From Tricholoma matsutake (lineage: Eukaryota > Basidiomycota > Agaricomycetes > Agaricales > Tricholomataceae): a stretch of 64,000 bases of DNA. Below the pieces are notes generated by a model. That model saw nothing but the letters and a program-made list of their open reading frames with translations, was not told the DNA's origin and did no database searches. The translations under genes and the position numbers were made by a program. The first letter of the stretch is position 1, and each line of letters opens with the position of its first letter. Location: contig AP026549.1 in NCBI GenBank assembly GCA_026075535.2, positions 4,464,001 to 4,528,000 of the forward strand. The letters run 5' to 3'. Shown here piece by piece: positions 22,101-34,184 of this stretch.

Positions 22101-22920
22101 TAGTGTTTAAAGGTCCAGTCCAGTCTGGTTTTTGACTTTCAAATAGGGCAACCGGCAACCGCAACTGGTCTAGGACCAACCCAGATATTGGAGGACCACA
22201 ACCGGACCCTTTAGGACCAGTCCTAATTGGTCCATGGACCGAAAAAAGACTGGTTCAGACCGGTCTTTTGTTGTAAAATTTATCATGCCAAATAACCCAT
22301 ATGTATCTCAACAAATATGACCATTACCTCATATATATTATATTCATGGATAGAGATTGTAATGCTCCATAGACCAATCCAACATTTAAGCAATTCTGTC
22401 AAGATTTGACTGAGATATGGCCAAAACTGAAAGGACATGCATTCAAGTTGCAGTTTGTAGTTTGTAATTTGTAGTTTGTAGTTCACTCATTTGGGCTGTT
22501 ATATGAATAAAATCCCATAGTAGAGATAATTAGGTGTGTTGTTGTTACTTTTATGATGTCATATAGCTGTACAAAAAAAATTATAGCTCAGGTAATAAGC
22601 AATGCAATCAGAGTTGTTCTGATACAACAAAATACTTGTACAAAAATGTTTTTGGTCATATCTCAACCAATTCTTGACCATTTTTGATGATCCAGGGACC
22701 GAAAATGAAGTAAATATGTGTGGGAGTAAAGTCCAACATATGTTGGAATGAAAGACCAGTTGCAACCAGTTAGTCCTACTATATGTTTCAAAATGAAAGA
22801 CCAGCAACTGGACTGAAAAAGACCAGTCCATAAATAGACCACTGGTCCGGTCCTAATCGGTCCAATTCAGTTCAGTTTTGGTCTTTTTTTCGGTCCTACA
22901 GACTGGACCTTTAAACACTA
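22101..22920 (+). mobile_element. hAT short non-autonomous element (820 bp)
   Basis: Termini are TAGTGTTTAAAGGTCCAGTC and its complement, with a perfect 8-bp duplication GGAGCAAG at 22093-22100 and 22921-22928. It has the same interior as 36748-37542 but the opposite orientation. It contains a TAGTTTGTAATTTG short repeat near 22450 and no ORF of note. It lies in the first exon region of the XPG-like gene. Confidence 0.9.
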
Positions 22921-22943
22921 GGAGCAAGAAGCTGATGGTGCAT

Positions 22944-24110
22944 ACAGGGATCAGCATCAAGCGGTATCAGTTAACATGGAGATGCTCACCGTCCACAGTC
23001 CATTAATACCCATAGTGCCCACAGATGATGGAAGTCTGTGACAGAGTTGAGGATAGGAGTCTTGATTTTCATCTAGTGATCATTTAAAGGGGTCCAGCTA
23101 CAGTGATACAAGCCCAGCATTACCATTTTTGATTCTCATAGTAGGTTGTGCTCCCTACTGCATAAGAATGAGGGGAGAATTGCAGATGAGAAAGAGTAGG
23201 CATTGAGGGGTACTGGTATGAGAGAACAATAGGTGTTTGAGTGTAGGTAGCAGGAGATAAATATGATCCTGTTTAAATGGAAAGTCATATCTCCAGGTGT
23301 TGACATGACTAGCCTTGATGGTGGGAGAGAGAAGAGAGGATGGGGAATCCACATATTCCAATGCATAGTGATGTGACGTGGCAAGATGTGGCAACTAGAA
23401 GCTGTCAAAGGAAAGCTAATAGTAGGGGAGGGTGTAAATGGGAAGCACTGGGAGAAAACTCACTCTAAGGAAGTTGTCAGAAACGAGACATCATGTGGCA
23501 TGTCAAGGACATTGGATGAGGCATACATGTGCGGTGATGTGTGATGTCAAACAGCAATGGATGGCTGATGATGTTGTAGATGGGACAGAAGCGACACTAG
23601 CAAAGACACATTAGCTCACGTTGATAGGAAAAGAAAGCCACATACTGAGTTTTCCCAAGCAGGGTGGAACGTCTTGCGCCACATACTGGAGCATCATTTT
23701 TCCAGCTCATGTCAGCTTTGCCTGAATTCTCGCAGAGTGTTCATAGGTGTATGCAGTCTTAGGTGAGAGGTTCTTGCCAGTGAAAAGACATTATGGTCAG
23801 GTCCAGGACATTCAGCATATCAGCTGTTATCTGCCCTTGTCACGCTATGATAGCTTGGCAGCCATTAGATCAGGGTGACACTGTGGGCACTCGAAAGATG
23901 ATATCAGCATCATGATGGTGCATATACATCAGGAATATGCACTGTTTTCTTTACCAGCCACATGGGAAACACACCTTTGTGCATCAATATTATAGATAGA
24001 ACTCCACACCTTCTTGATATTCAACACCCCCCACTAGCAGCACATCAATATCCCCTACCCTACCATCTAACTATTTCCTCACTGTTTACTCACTGTTGTG
24101 ATCTGCTATG
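22944..24110. other. Transposon-type sequence, no gene recognised
   Basis: CpG-poor sequence with only short open frames (the longest on the minus strand at 23136-23408). I see no domain, repeat border or RNA gene. Confidence 0.4.
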
Positions 24111-25930
24111 CCACCCATCACGTCCTTAGCAGTTGCCTCTGCAACCACAGTGTCTGATCTTCCTAGGTAAGTCACTTGCACCTTATCTCATGCTTTTTGG
24201 CCATCATTTTATGTGTTTTTCTTCCTGGTAAACACGGTGTTGAATCAGTGCTCTCATAGCATTACAGCACTGTGCATACCTCCGTGTCTTACCCCCTCTC
24301 CTTTGCATCTAATTGGTCATCAGGTCATTGCTTACCCTCCTTGACCATTCACTTGTTCACTTCCGTGGGGATCTGCCAAGAGAGATGCAAGAGGGAGCTG
24401 AAGGGGAGCCTGATAGCTGTGATGTCCACATTTGGACCATCATGTTTATCATTCGCAGTTTTACTTCTAGTGATGTGACAGCTCAGCACTCAGGCCTCAG
24501 GTGCCGGCTTAAAGCCTGAGACCAGCCCAAGCCAAGCCGTGAAAGCCCAGCTTGAAGAACAATAAAGCCCAAGCCCAGAGCCCAAGCCCAGGCTTTTTGG
24601 TGTGGTAGCTCAGCAGTGGCATGATACACAAAGTTACCCAATGTATTTCATATTTACCCCTTTGTTCAAAATACACAGGCGTACTATGACAGTATTTCTC
24701 AGGGAAAATTCAGACAATTTGGTCCTGCATTGTAGTTCTTAGATTTAGTGCAAAACGAGAATTTAGAACCCAACATCTGACTAACCAGCCACTTACTTCA
24801 ACACTGTGGTGCTGTTTGGTGGGGCTTGATATGGTGTTTGGTTCCTCCATTGGTTGCTCCTTGGTCCAGAAAACTATGATGGTAGTTTTCATTGGAAAAT
24901 GCCAATGTCTTGATCCCAACACCCAAGGCCAGGGCCCAGCACCCAACATCAGGAATTAAATCATGTGCGGGATGTTGAATCCACATATTAGAGGTGCCAA
25001 GGCCAAAATGAGAACAGAGTCATATATTGCTCTGGCTGTCCGCTGATGGAAGGGTGTTTTGGTTGTTACTTACTGAGTGTCACAGCTGTAATTGCCAATA
25101 AAGTGGTATGGACTGATAAACCAGAGCCGAGTCCAGAGCCTAAATATAACCATAACCAAACTAAGTAGCTGCCCTTCCAAAACTGTCAAGGAAACCAAAG
25201 TCATGGTGGTTGTGACCAAGTTGTTGGATTAGGTTTCAGGCAATAGACTATGTGATCCATATGTTTTACATAGCAGGCCCTGGGGAGGACATCTGGGTAT
25301 TGGAAATTCCCACAAGTCCAGTCCATCCAGTCCATCCAGTCCAGTCCAGTCCCCTTGGTGTTACTCAACCAAAGGGTCAAACAATAATCAAAGATGATAT
25401 AATATGTATGTTCTATGCAAATTGCCCTAATACAAGCCCAATATATGTTGGTAAATTGTCAAGAAATGGGTTGATTATGTATTGTGACATCGGTCACAAC
25501 TGTGACTGGTGTGTGTAAGTAAGGATGTTCTACTCTTCTCACAGGCATTTTGAAGGTACATTTGGATGTAGTAACACAGGTCAGATCTCAGTCATTAATT
25601 ATAGTGAACTGATAGCAGGAGGGAGGCACAATGCCTCAGACTGCTTAAAGTCATGTGACAAACAAAACCAATATAATAGGCAGATTATGAGCCTTTCCAA
25701 TGTCTGATGATTGATTTGACATATTGCAATGTGTTGTTAAGCTATACTTAGATACCCAGTCCTTCACTGAAGAAAGCCACACCAGCACCATCCATGCCAA
25801 ATCTGGAATGGGTGTTGGGTGACCTTCCCATGCCAGTGCCTATTGTGACATTGCCATGTGAAGTAATGCCAAGATTGCCTGGCAAAACTTCAGGCTTCCC
25901 TGTCACCCTTACTGAATGCAAGAAATTAAA
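24111..25930 (+). pseudogene. Fragments of unknown transposon ORFs
   Basis: ATG at about 24111 opens MPPITSLAVASATTVSDLPR, followed at once by a GTAAGTCAC donor, which looks like a real first exon. Later pieces include HFRGDLPREMQEGAEG (near 24360) and GLIMYCDIGHNCDW followed by GTAAGT...CACAG (25517-25549) and HFEGTFGCSNTG. A stretch rich in GCCCAAGCCC and CAGCTCAG, about 24465-25165, looks like a separate insertion whose ends I could not fix. No family was recognised. Confidence 0.3.
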
Positions 25931-25934
25931 ATTT

Positions 25935-26378
25935 TAGTGCTTGAAGGTCCAGTCCTTGGTTATGTAACAGTCTTTTGGAATTTTGAGATGTAATCTGCTT
26001 GTTTATACCTTACAACTTATCCTGGCATTTCAGGACTTTTTGTACACAATGTCAAGATATGATTGAACAGGTTTTGTCATTATGCCTCAGTGGTTTTTAC
26101 AGAATTAAACATATTAAACATAAAACAGTTTTTCCAGTCTATACATTTTCCAAGGTTTTGAGAAAAGTGTATGACCTGGAAAAATTGATTTGTGTTTAAT
26201 ACATTTAATTCTGTAAAAACCACTGAGGCATAATAACAAAACCTTTTTGGTCCTATCTTGGTGTTGTGTCCAAAAAATCCTGAAATGCCAGGATAAGTTG
26301 TAAGGCTTTAACAAGCAGATTACATCTCAAAATTCCAAAAGACTGTTACATAACCAAGGACTGGACCTTAAAGCACTA
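25935..26378. mobile_element. Foldback hAT-type element, almost fully palindromic
   Basis: 444 bp starting TAGTGCTTGAAGGTCCAGTC and ending with its complement. The two halves (25935-26155 and 26160-26378) are inverted copies over their whole length, with near-identity and almost no spacer. The first 20 bp match the TAGTGTTT family of hAT ends. No convincing 8-bp duplication flanks it (TAAAATTT against GCGAGAAT). Confidence 0.75.
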
Positions 26379-26984
26379 GCGAGAATGGATTGCATATGGA
26401 ACAGGGTGTGGGAGAACCACTCACCGATGACACTGGGATTGATGGATCCATGGCAACACCAGATGTCGACATGGCTGAAACTGCACCAGACACCACTGCA
26501 GACATGGAGGCAATGATGACTAGTGTTTCAAGGTCCAGTTTGGTCCAGTTTTTCGACCCCCAAGAGAGGCAACCAGGGACCACAACTGGTCCAAACCGTT
26601 GCCCACATTTGATGGACCACAACTGAACTGAATAGAACTGGTTTTATTCAGTTCAGTTGCCCCCAAAAGACCAGTTTTGACTGGTCTTTACTACTATTTT
26701 TTGATTCCAACTAAATTCTATTATATACTAAATAAATGTAATTACATTTACACCCTGTGAGCAGTTGCTCATTGGTGGGGTGATCTAGGAAAGTAAAAAA
26801 TGAAACATGACAGAAAAACCCCTCTTCCACCTACAGGAGGCAGTGGAGGGGTGGGTAGGGGTCTGTTAACAGCAAGAGCAAATGAGAATAACAAAAAACA
26901 AAAAACCCACCATCTCGCATTGGTAGTGATGGTGGGCACTACTGCTCATAAGTCATCCCCCGCAGTTCATCCCCCCCTTCACAT

Positions 26985-27115
26985 CATCCATTGTTCCTGT
27001 GTTTGCATTGTCCATTGTTCCTGCATTTGTGTCATCCATTGTTCCTGCATTTGTGTCATCCATTGTTCCTGTGTTTGCATCATCCATTGTTCCTGTGTTT
27101 GCATTGTCATCTATC
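26985..27115. repeat. Minisatellite of about 27 bp units
   Basis: Five imperfect copies of ATTGTTCCTGTGTTTGCAT-like units. Similar degenerate repeats (AACGATGAACANGGGAATG type) occur in the sister copies near 21570-21660 and 19330-19560. Confidence 0.65.
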
Positions 27116-30100
27116 ATTCCCCCATTCGCATTGTTGTCTGCTGTCCTCCTGTTCATCCCTCATTGTGTTGCTGTCTGTCATCTCCCCGGTTTGTGTTGTC
27201 ATTCTGCACTGAGGTTTGTAGTGGCCCCCACCCCCGTTGTTGTTCATAGCTGCTTGTTCAGTTGTATGCCATTGTTGTTGGTGGTGCCACATCATCATGG
27301 TCGGCTGCCATTGTTGCATTGTCATAGTCCAGAAATGGGACCTGTTGCCACCCTGCGAGCAGAGGCTCACAGCGGCAGCATAGGGTGGGGGCTAGGTGTT
27401 GGCTGTGGTCATCATTGTGGTCCAGAAACAAGCCCATTGACACTCTGCAAGCAGCAGCTCACAGCGGCAACATAGGGCTTGGGTGTGGATGGGCAACATT
27501 GTAATCAAACAGCCAGAACCTAATAATGAAGAAAGATTAGTTAGTTAGGTAGTAAAGAAAAAAAAAAAGTATAAAAAAACATACCATAGGGCCCAAACAA
27601 TGCAAGTTCGTTGTTTGGGCTGCCTGCTTTGTGTTCATTCATTAGCGATGCTTTGGGGGGTGGTGGGTGAATGTTGCTTGTGGGTTGTGCTCATGGGAGT
27701 TGTTGGTTGTTGTGGGAGTCAACTGGCAAATGGTGCCACCTTTTTTTTTTGTGAGCACAAATGTGACCCCATGGTCTGTGCACAGCCACAGGGTATATAA
27801 GCACCCACCAAACCACTGCATTTTCCCCCAGGCTTCTCCTTCTGCACGTAAATACAAGTATAATAGTATACATAGTTATAATCAGTACTTATATTCATAC
27901 CTTTTTATTACTGTACATGTACATTTTAGCATATATATTGTAGGGACTACCATGGATGCATCTGGGTAAATATCCATGGATGGTGGATAAATTCTTGTGG
28001 ATATGGATGATATCCATGGATTATCCACATCATCCACAAAACTGATAAGTGAACTTTTTGCCAAAAGGTTGTTGTAATATGCACTGTTGATGTGTAACTA
28101 CTAGTATACAACTAATAGTTATGTGTTTGAAGTACCTATCACTGAGGAAAAGGCAAATTTAGTGTTTCAATGCATTTTTGGATATTACCAAGAGAAATTG
28201 AATGTTACTGATTCAATTGGGCATGTAAAATCATGAAAATATTTGAGTAGGTGCTTACAAGACTTATGTATTGGACTATATAATTTATTGTTGGGATTTA
28301 TTTATTTATTCCTTGAAAATAGCCTAAAGATCATTTTATATAGAGTTACACCAATGTGGTATAGTATTTTGAGATTTTCTTATCAAATATTGCACAAAAT
28401 TAAGAATTTATTTTTCTCTCTTTAAACACCCTTACTGGTATAATATGCACAAAAATTTTCAGAAATTTTAAACATATAAAAGACAAATGAATATTGCATA
28501 TACAAAAGCATGAGAGCTGGTCATCAGAAATGCAAAAAAACAAATACCATGGCAACTGTTACAAATTCAATATCACAAAAAAATCTGGCTTCTTCATCTG
28601 AGTCCTCTTCATCATCTGTCTCAGCTTCTTTCTCACCTGCCCTTGTCCTATTCTCACCTCGCATCTGCTTCTCAACAATCTTGATGGTCTCTGAAAGTCC
28701 TGGGTACAATGGAGTTTTTGCCCAGGATCCAATGGCAACCTGAGCCTTGGATGTTTGTGGACTAGTGTTATGCTGAAGATGGTTAACCTCAAGCCTCCCA
28801 ACAGAAAATGCATGCTCTGCATCAACAGAAGATGCTATACAAAAGGTTTAGTAAAGATAAAAATAAAAACAGTGAAAGTCACCTGGTGCAGAGCAAAAGT
28901 CAAGTCCCATCTTTGACACCCGAGGACGATGCTGAGTAGCTCAATCCCAATACTTCATAACTCCCCCAGCCTCTTTAACAGCAGAAGACTTGATAACTGG
29001 GTCAGTCAAATATGTACTGATTGTGTCAGGGTCTTGAGAATCATCAAGGTCCTGTGTTCTAACCCACTTTGACTTCATCTAAAATAAAAGCATTGTTATT
29101 TAAACTCAGAGTCACAATGGAGTCACTTACCTTGCCTCTTCAAGAAGCTTCAGTGGCTGGGGGAGGTTCTTCATCTCCCTTGTAAGTTTCATTCCAACAA
29201 GTGACAACCAACTTCTTGATATCTCAGATCTGTGCAGCAGAGCAGCCATGATCTTTGAACCACTTGAGTTTCTTGTCAGGGCACATGACTGAATAATATT
29301 AGCCTAGACCAGAGAAAAAAAAAAGTACTAACCTATAGCAATTGTGTATAGCTCACAGTCCTTCATGAGACAGTAGTATTTGTCAATCAGAAGAAGGACT
29401 GCTTGAGCTGCAACATGGACAACATTTGGCAACTCCATGTCTTCATCATCACAAACAAGGGACATTGATTGTTCAATGGAGTCCAGCATAGGTAAGACAT
29501 CTGCAATAAGAGGAACCTGAGATTGTGAAAACAGTTTTGTTGGTTCTTCAAAAATCTGTCACAAAATTAAAATCAGTTATTTGCTTATGAAAGACAAGTA
29601 TTATAACCTCAAGTATGGCACTTAGCATCTCAGCAAGATTCCACTGCTCTTCTGAAAGTCAGTAAGCTTGTAGCTTATTGACAGCAGCCCCAGTGAGTTG
29701 TTCAACAGGACTTCTGAAGTATAGGTGAGCATCTAAGCATGTGAGATCTGAATTCCATCAAGTAGGAACACAGCGATCAAGTGCTGTCTTGTCTCCAGGA
29801 AGGTCCTTGTCATTTGAAACAAGAGTGTCGAACTTCTCCTTCAGTGTTGAACTGTCATGAACATGTCGAGCAAGACCAGCAACCTAATACACAAAATTAA
29901 AGTCATACAAGTCAATTATGACACAAAAATGTTATGCATACTCGGGGGAGAAGCTGAAGTGCCATTTTGTTCTCCTCTTCATTACACCCTTAGCTCTCAT
30001 TTTCTCAATGGCCTTATCACGAGTAGTTCTGACAACAGCTGAATCATGAGCATCCCTACCATCATCTGGCACAGCAGCAGCATCTGTTGCAACACCTTCC

Positions 30101-31528
30101 TTTTCACAGCAAGCTCATCATCAGAGACATCATCAGATTCAACAGCAGCTGAAACTATGGGTTATTTCTCTTCTCCAACAAATTGAATAAATAGTGTTAA
30201 ACTCACTGTGGACAGTAGCAGCTTGTTTCTTCTTTGGCAGTCGAAAGAAGAAAGATATCAAAATCTGAAAATTCATTAGTGCCATGAGAAAATGATTGTA
30301 TTGAAATGTACCTTTGCCAAAAGATCAATAATATGTGGAAAGCACCGACCACAAGCAGCCATTCCATGAAAGGATGGAATGAGGATAGGAAGATATCTCA
30401 CCAGTCCATCATTATTACTAGCATTATCCATACAAAGGGAAAGAAGCTAAAATTTAATTTGCATTAGCTTGGATTAAAAAAGAAAAAGGAAAATAAGAAG
30501 CAAACCAGTTCCTCAAGTCCAAACCGTTTCAAACAATTGGCAACAACTGTGGCAAGATATACTCCATCATGTTTTTGAGTTAACCTAAAATTAGTCAGAC
30601 AGAATACATTTTTAGCTACAAGGGACACTAACCGTATAAATTCAAGGATAGCATGATGGATGATACCATTTGAATACCACACAACAACAATTCCCAGAAA
30701 AGATGCAACAATGGGTGCTGTCCACCCATCCAAGACCAAATGAATGGTGGAGTTAAGAGCCTAGTCATATATTTATTAATATGGTAACAGTTGCATTGAA
30801 ATAGAATATATGTCACCATGAAATAATTCCAGACATTCTTTGACATTTTGGCATAGATAGATTTGATATCATGTGAGACTGTCTGAGGACCAGGGAGAAT
30901 GGTTCCAGGATGGAGCATCTCCACCTCTGCCTGATAATCTTCATCCAAGACAGAATTAAAAGGGCGGTGGTTTTTGGCACACTGCATAGCAATCAGGGTA
31001 CGATGGGCTGCTGCTGAATAGGGCCAGCACTGTGGTAGTGTCGGTAACAGTGCCTACATGCTTATCACATGCCTTGACACCATCTTGAATATTTTTCATT
31101 CCATGGCCAGTAGGCAATAGCACAGGTACGGGTCATGATTCCACGACCCATAACCCATAGCTACCCATCACCAAGAGGGAGGCAATGGTCTGAAGTTTAA
31201 TACCTAACTATAGTAAACTATCATACATAATATACAAACTACTTATTAAAAAATAAAAAGTGGGGCAAGCCCAGCTTACATGTAGAAATGGAAGGTTTAT
31301 ATACCCCGAGGTGCACAGACCATTTGGTCTTGTGTGCACACATAGCAAGTAAGTACAATGTGTCTTTGTTGATTGTTGACATGTTATTTACCTACATTTG
31401 TAGCTTTGTTCTTCCTAACACATTCTTAGTTTAGGATGGCCACCACATCACGACCACCCCCTCGATTGCAAACTTGAGGTGAAGATGACTGAACAAGGAG
31501 GGCCCCAAGCCCCAGCAAACCAAAAAAG

Positions 31529-31570
31529 GGCCCAAGAAATGTCAACAATGTTTCTTGGGCCGTATGTAAG
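31529..31570 (+). other. Hairpin joined directly to GTATGTAAG
   Basis: GGCCCAAGAAA (31529-31539) pairs with TTTCTTGGGCC (31551-31561). GTATGTAAG begins at the next base, 31562. Confidence 0.6.
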
Positions 31571-31970
31571 TTTTTTTTTCATTTTATTGTTGCTAACTAA
31601 TTACTAATTCTAGTTATTGCCGACGATAGCAACAAACCCCACCACTCTACCACTGCCATGAGCCCCTGCTCGTGGGGCAGACTGGGTGGTATGAAGCAAC
31701 CCAGAACAACAACAACAACAGTCGCCCAGCACCCGCCCCTGTCACTGTAAGTTTTTTTCTTTTTATTTTATTGTGACTAACTAATATACTAATGTTGCTA
31801 CTTCTAGACAGTGACGACCCCACCACCCTACCACTGCCATGAGCCCCTGCTCATGGGGTGGGCTGTGTAGTGTGAAACAACCCAGAGCGATGACAGATGG
31901 CCCAGCACCAGGGAAAACAGGGAGGATGAGGCAACTACGAGACAACAAGGCAAACCAGACAGGAAAAAAA

Positions 31971-32010
31971 GGCCCAAGAGATGCACGACGTCTCTTGGGC
32001 CACATGTAAG
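31971..32010 (+). other. Hairpin with stem variant AAGAGA/TCTCTT and 5' splice-like site
   Basis: GGCCCAAGAGA (31971-31981) pairs with TCTCTTGGGCC (31991-32001). GTAAG starts at 32006. Both arms differ from the AAACAAC-type stems elsewhere, so pairing is kept. Confidence 0.6.
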
Positions 32011-33159
32011 TTTTTTCTTTCTTTCTCATTCTCTTTCTTTTACTAGCAATGTTTTTAGGTACTACTACTACTTTGAACCATTGACAACCACGACAACAAC
32101 AATGACAACAGGACAGCAGGGGGGCAACGAAGACAACAGGATCCAGATGACCGGCACCCAACGATGGGGAATGACCCAGCACCTGCACCCAGCCCTGTGA
32201 GCCACTGCTCGTGGGGTGGATCACAGGTGCTAGCAGCCGACAATGAAGGGCGATGGAATGGTACAGGACAACAGGGACAACGATGGCCCCAAACTCACAA
32301 CCACCCCCCTCTCGCTTGCAAATGCGAGGTGGGGGTGGTTCTTAGTGTAATTAAATATTTCTTAGTTTAGATAGAATAATTTATATACTTAGCAAAACCC
32401 ATGTGGGAATAGACACCTGCGTGTACCCGCATGTACCCACTGTGTACCAACCTGCGGGTTGACAGGTTACTACCCATGCGGGTACGGGTACAGGTAGAGC
32501 TCTGGGTACCCATGGGAGTACCCATGCTATTGCCTATTGGCCAGTGGACATTTGGGCATGAATATTGGCAGGATGATGGGCAGGGTCAACCTTACAACTA
32601 AATACAAAGGATAACATCTTGGGTCTATCCCTAGCATCCATCTCACGACATAGGGTGATATCAAAGTGATCATGGACAGATGAGCGCCAGGTAGCTTTTG
32701 AAGCCTCTAAATATGCACAAATCAGCTCTATTCTTTTGGGGGAAACAACCACTCACCAATAATGTCATTATCTTGCAAGCTCCATACATCCTTATTACTC
32801 TTGTTTGTAATCCCTCGCTTTGCAGCCTGAGCCTTGACAGGAGAGATAAGAATGGCAGGCCCAGGTTGACTGCTATCAGTGTCAGAGTCTACTTGAACCA
32901 GAGCAGGAGCAGTAGGTGGAGCAACAGCAGCAGGGACACTAGAGGCAGCAGGCCTCTGAGGCATTTGTGTGTGGTATCACAATGTTGGTGAGTGAGGAAG
33001 GCCACATCGTTCAGAAAATGACTCACTGCACATTGATAGGCAGAGTTTGAATTGGAATTTGAGTGGCACACTGCACAAGGCAGTGCAGTGTTGATAGGTC
33101 CACTGTGTGCTCTAAACTCTGGGACCGTCTCCAGAGGCATCAAAACATCAAAATGCATG

Positions 33160-34175
33160 CTCCCAACCCCTACGAACCCCGCAACACCGCTCTGAAACTA
33201 TCTCGAATGACTTCAAACGATTTCAAATGACTTCAAATGACTTCAAATGACTTCAAATGACTTCAAACAATATTGCAGCACTTCAAATGCCTTCGGCCAC
33301 CGTACACCAATCACACCACCCTTGGGATACATGCAGCACACCTTGTAAGAGTTAGTGCGTTGCATATTGAGCACCACCAGACACGAGGAGATACAACGAT
33401 GGGATTTTAGGACGCGATTGTGGCGCTTTGACACCTCGATGATATATTAGATCAATGGGGACAGGTACCAGTGATAAATCATGTCTCTAGATGTTTCCCT
33501 TCTTATCGTCTTTCATTTATTCTATGATTCGCAAAGATTCTCTATTGTTTTATATCTTGCCTCATGTATTCCTCATGTTTTATCTCCTTTTTAGTATCAC
33601 TTCTCCCAAACATATATAGCCTTGTACTAGTTACTTAGAAGACAGATATACATTATCCTCTCACTTCAATCGTCTGATTTAAGAGCTATTCTCTTGAGTC
33701 CAAGCATCTCGACTTAGTCTCGAAATTCAGTGTTTTATGCCGAATTTCCTCGAACCCCTCGTACTAGCTTCACGAAACTATCGCATATTGTCTATCCTCT
33801 CTAGACCCCTTTCTACGTGCTCATAGTCTATCCTCAGTCACCGTCAAAGGTGTCTTTGTCTTCTATAAAGACCTTCGAGCTTCTTCGAACTTCATCGCAC
33901 TTCTTCGCACTTCATCGCACCTCTTCGAATACTTGTCAAACTTCATTAAATTTTCCTCAGACATTATCGCAGCACTTGGTACGCCCTCGATTATTATCGA
34001 ACTTCTCTCGAACATCATCGCAGCACTTTGAATACTTTCGAGCCTCTTCGAACCTCATTGCACTTCATTGCACCTCATTGCACCTCATTGCACACCCTTT
34101 AGAGTCGTTTTCATACCCCTGGTTTACAGCGGTGATATTTAGTACCACCTTGCAACCTTCCTCTAACTAGCATTA
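33160..34175. other. CpG-retaining AT-rich segment, possible solo LTR
   Basis: In contrast to its surroundings this stretch is full of TCG/CGA. It holds a tandem ATGACTTCAAA repeat (about 33205-33268) and many CTTCGAACTTC / CTTCATCGCAC repeats (33870-34085). A TATATAG sequence near 33615 is followed by GACAGATATACATTATCCTC, reminiscent of an LTR promoter. Its ends were not found. It resembles in style the segment 51440-52540. Confidence 0.4.
33205..33268 (+). repeat. Tandem repeat of ATGACTTCAAA
   Basis: About six 10-11 bp units with minor changes. Confidence 0.75.
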
Positions 34176-34184
34176 TACCAAGCA

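Larger units (their letters stand above)
4861..22943 (-). pseudogene. XPG/GEN1-like nuclease gene split by three hAT elements
   Basis: Minus-strand pieces join into a Rad2/XPG-family nuclease. The N-region is at about 22060-21985 (AVEKGFIDNV, QVGIDA) followed by a GTAAGT intron. 20611-20400 continues with LPIYPVFIFDGQKRP. The I-region holds HLVDAIITKDSDAVVFG near 20215-20270 and LMLVALLAGGDYLV near 20040. 5656-5280 continues with GLSTMLIQGIQ, FPDLGIVQLYL and FCEQNFVWGN. The tail is an open frame 5271-4861. The reading frame is cut by hAT elements 22101-22920, 20612-21972 and 5657-19915. The acidic block after APGE (usually EAEAELA) is lost through a small deletion with frameshift, so catalytic residues are missing. 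Such XPG copies are often amplified in Agaricomycete transposon regions; the ancestral job would be flap or Holliday-junction cleavage. Confidence 0.7.
31111..32536 (+). mobile_element. hAT non-autonomous element, TAGGCAATAGCA family
   Basis: Ends are TAGGCAATAGCACAGGTA (31111) and the complement ending TGCTATTGCCTA (32536). The 8-bp flanks are ATGGCCAG and TTGGCCAG, one mismatch. It has a TATATA box at 31300 followed by a GTGCACAGACCATTTGGT block, the same as in the TAGTGTTT elements although the ends differ. Hairpins lie at 31529-31561 and 31971-32001, each followed by a GTATGTAAG or GTAAGTT site, and another with CTCTCGC/GCGAGGT lies near 32308-32336. It interrupts the hAT transposase gene between its BED and catalytic parts. 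Confidence 0.85.
28524..32964 (-). pseudogene. hAT transposase gene (BED-like, RNase H-like, hATC)
   Basis: The start ATG is at 32962-32964 (MPQRPAASSVPAAV). A BED-like DNA-binding part spans about 32750-32540 (LICAYLEASKATWRSSVHDHF, SFVFSCKVDPAHH). After the 31111-32536 insertion come KNHRPFNSVLDEDYQAE, then LVLDGWTAPIVASFLGI (first catalytic Asp, about 30740), LSLCMDNASNND (second Asp, about 30430), a WNSDLTCLD block near 29755, and VDAEHAFSVGRLEVNHL (catalytic Glu in the C-terminal hATC dimerisation region, about 28800). At least six introns of 45-60 bp are visible. Premature TGA codons at 29659-29661 and 29758-29760 stand where relatives have Arg. Without them and the insertion it would be a complete hAT transposase. 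Confidence 0.82.

Noticed and set aside
26953..27156. Open frame with NTGTMDDTNAGTMDD repeats
   Set aside because: A minisatellite in a hAT element creates it; sister copies do not keep the frame.
33205..34085. Possible CRISPR-like array from repeated short words
   Set aside because: The repeats are contiguous or irregular without unique spacers of fixed length, and the genome is eukaryotic.
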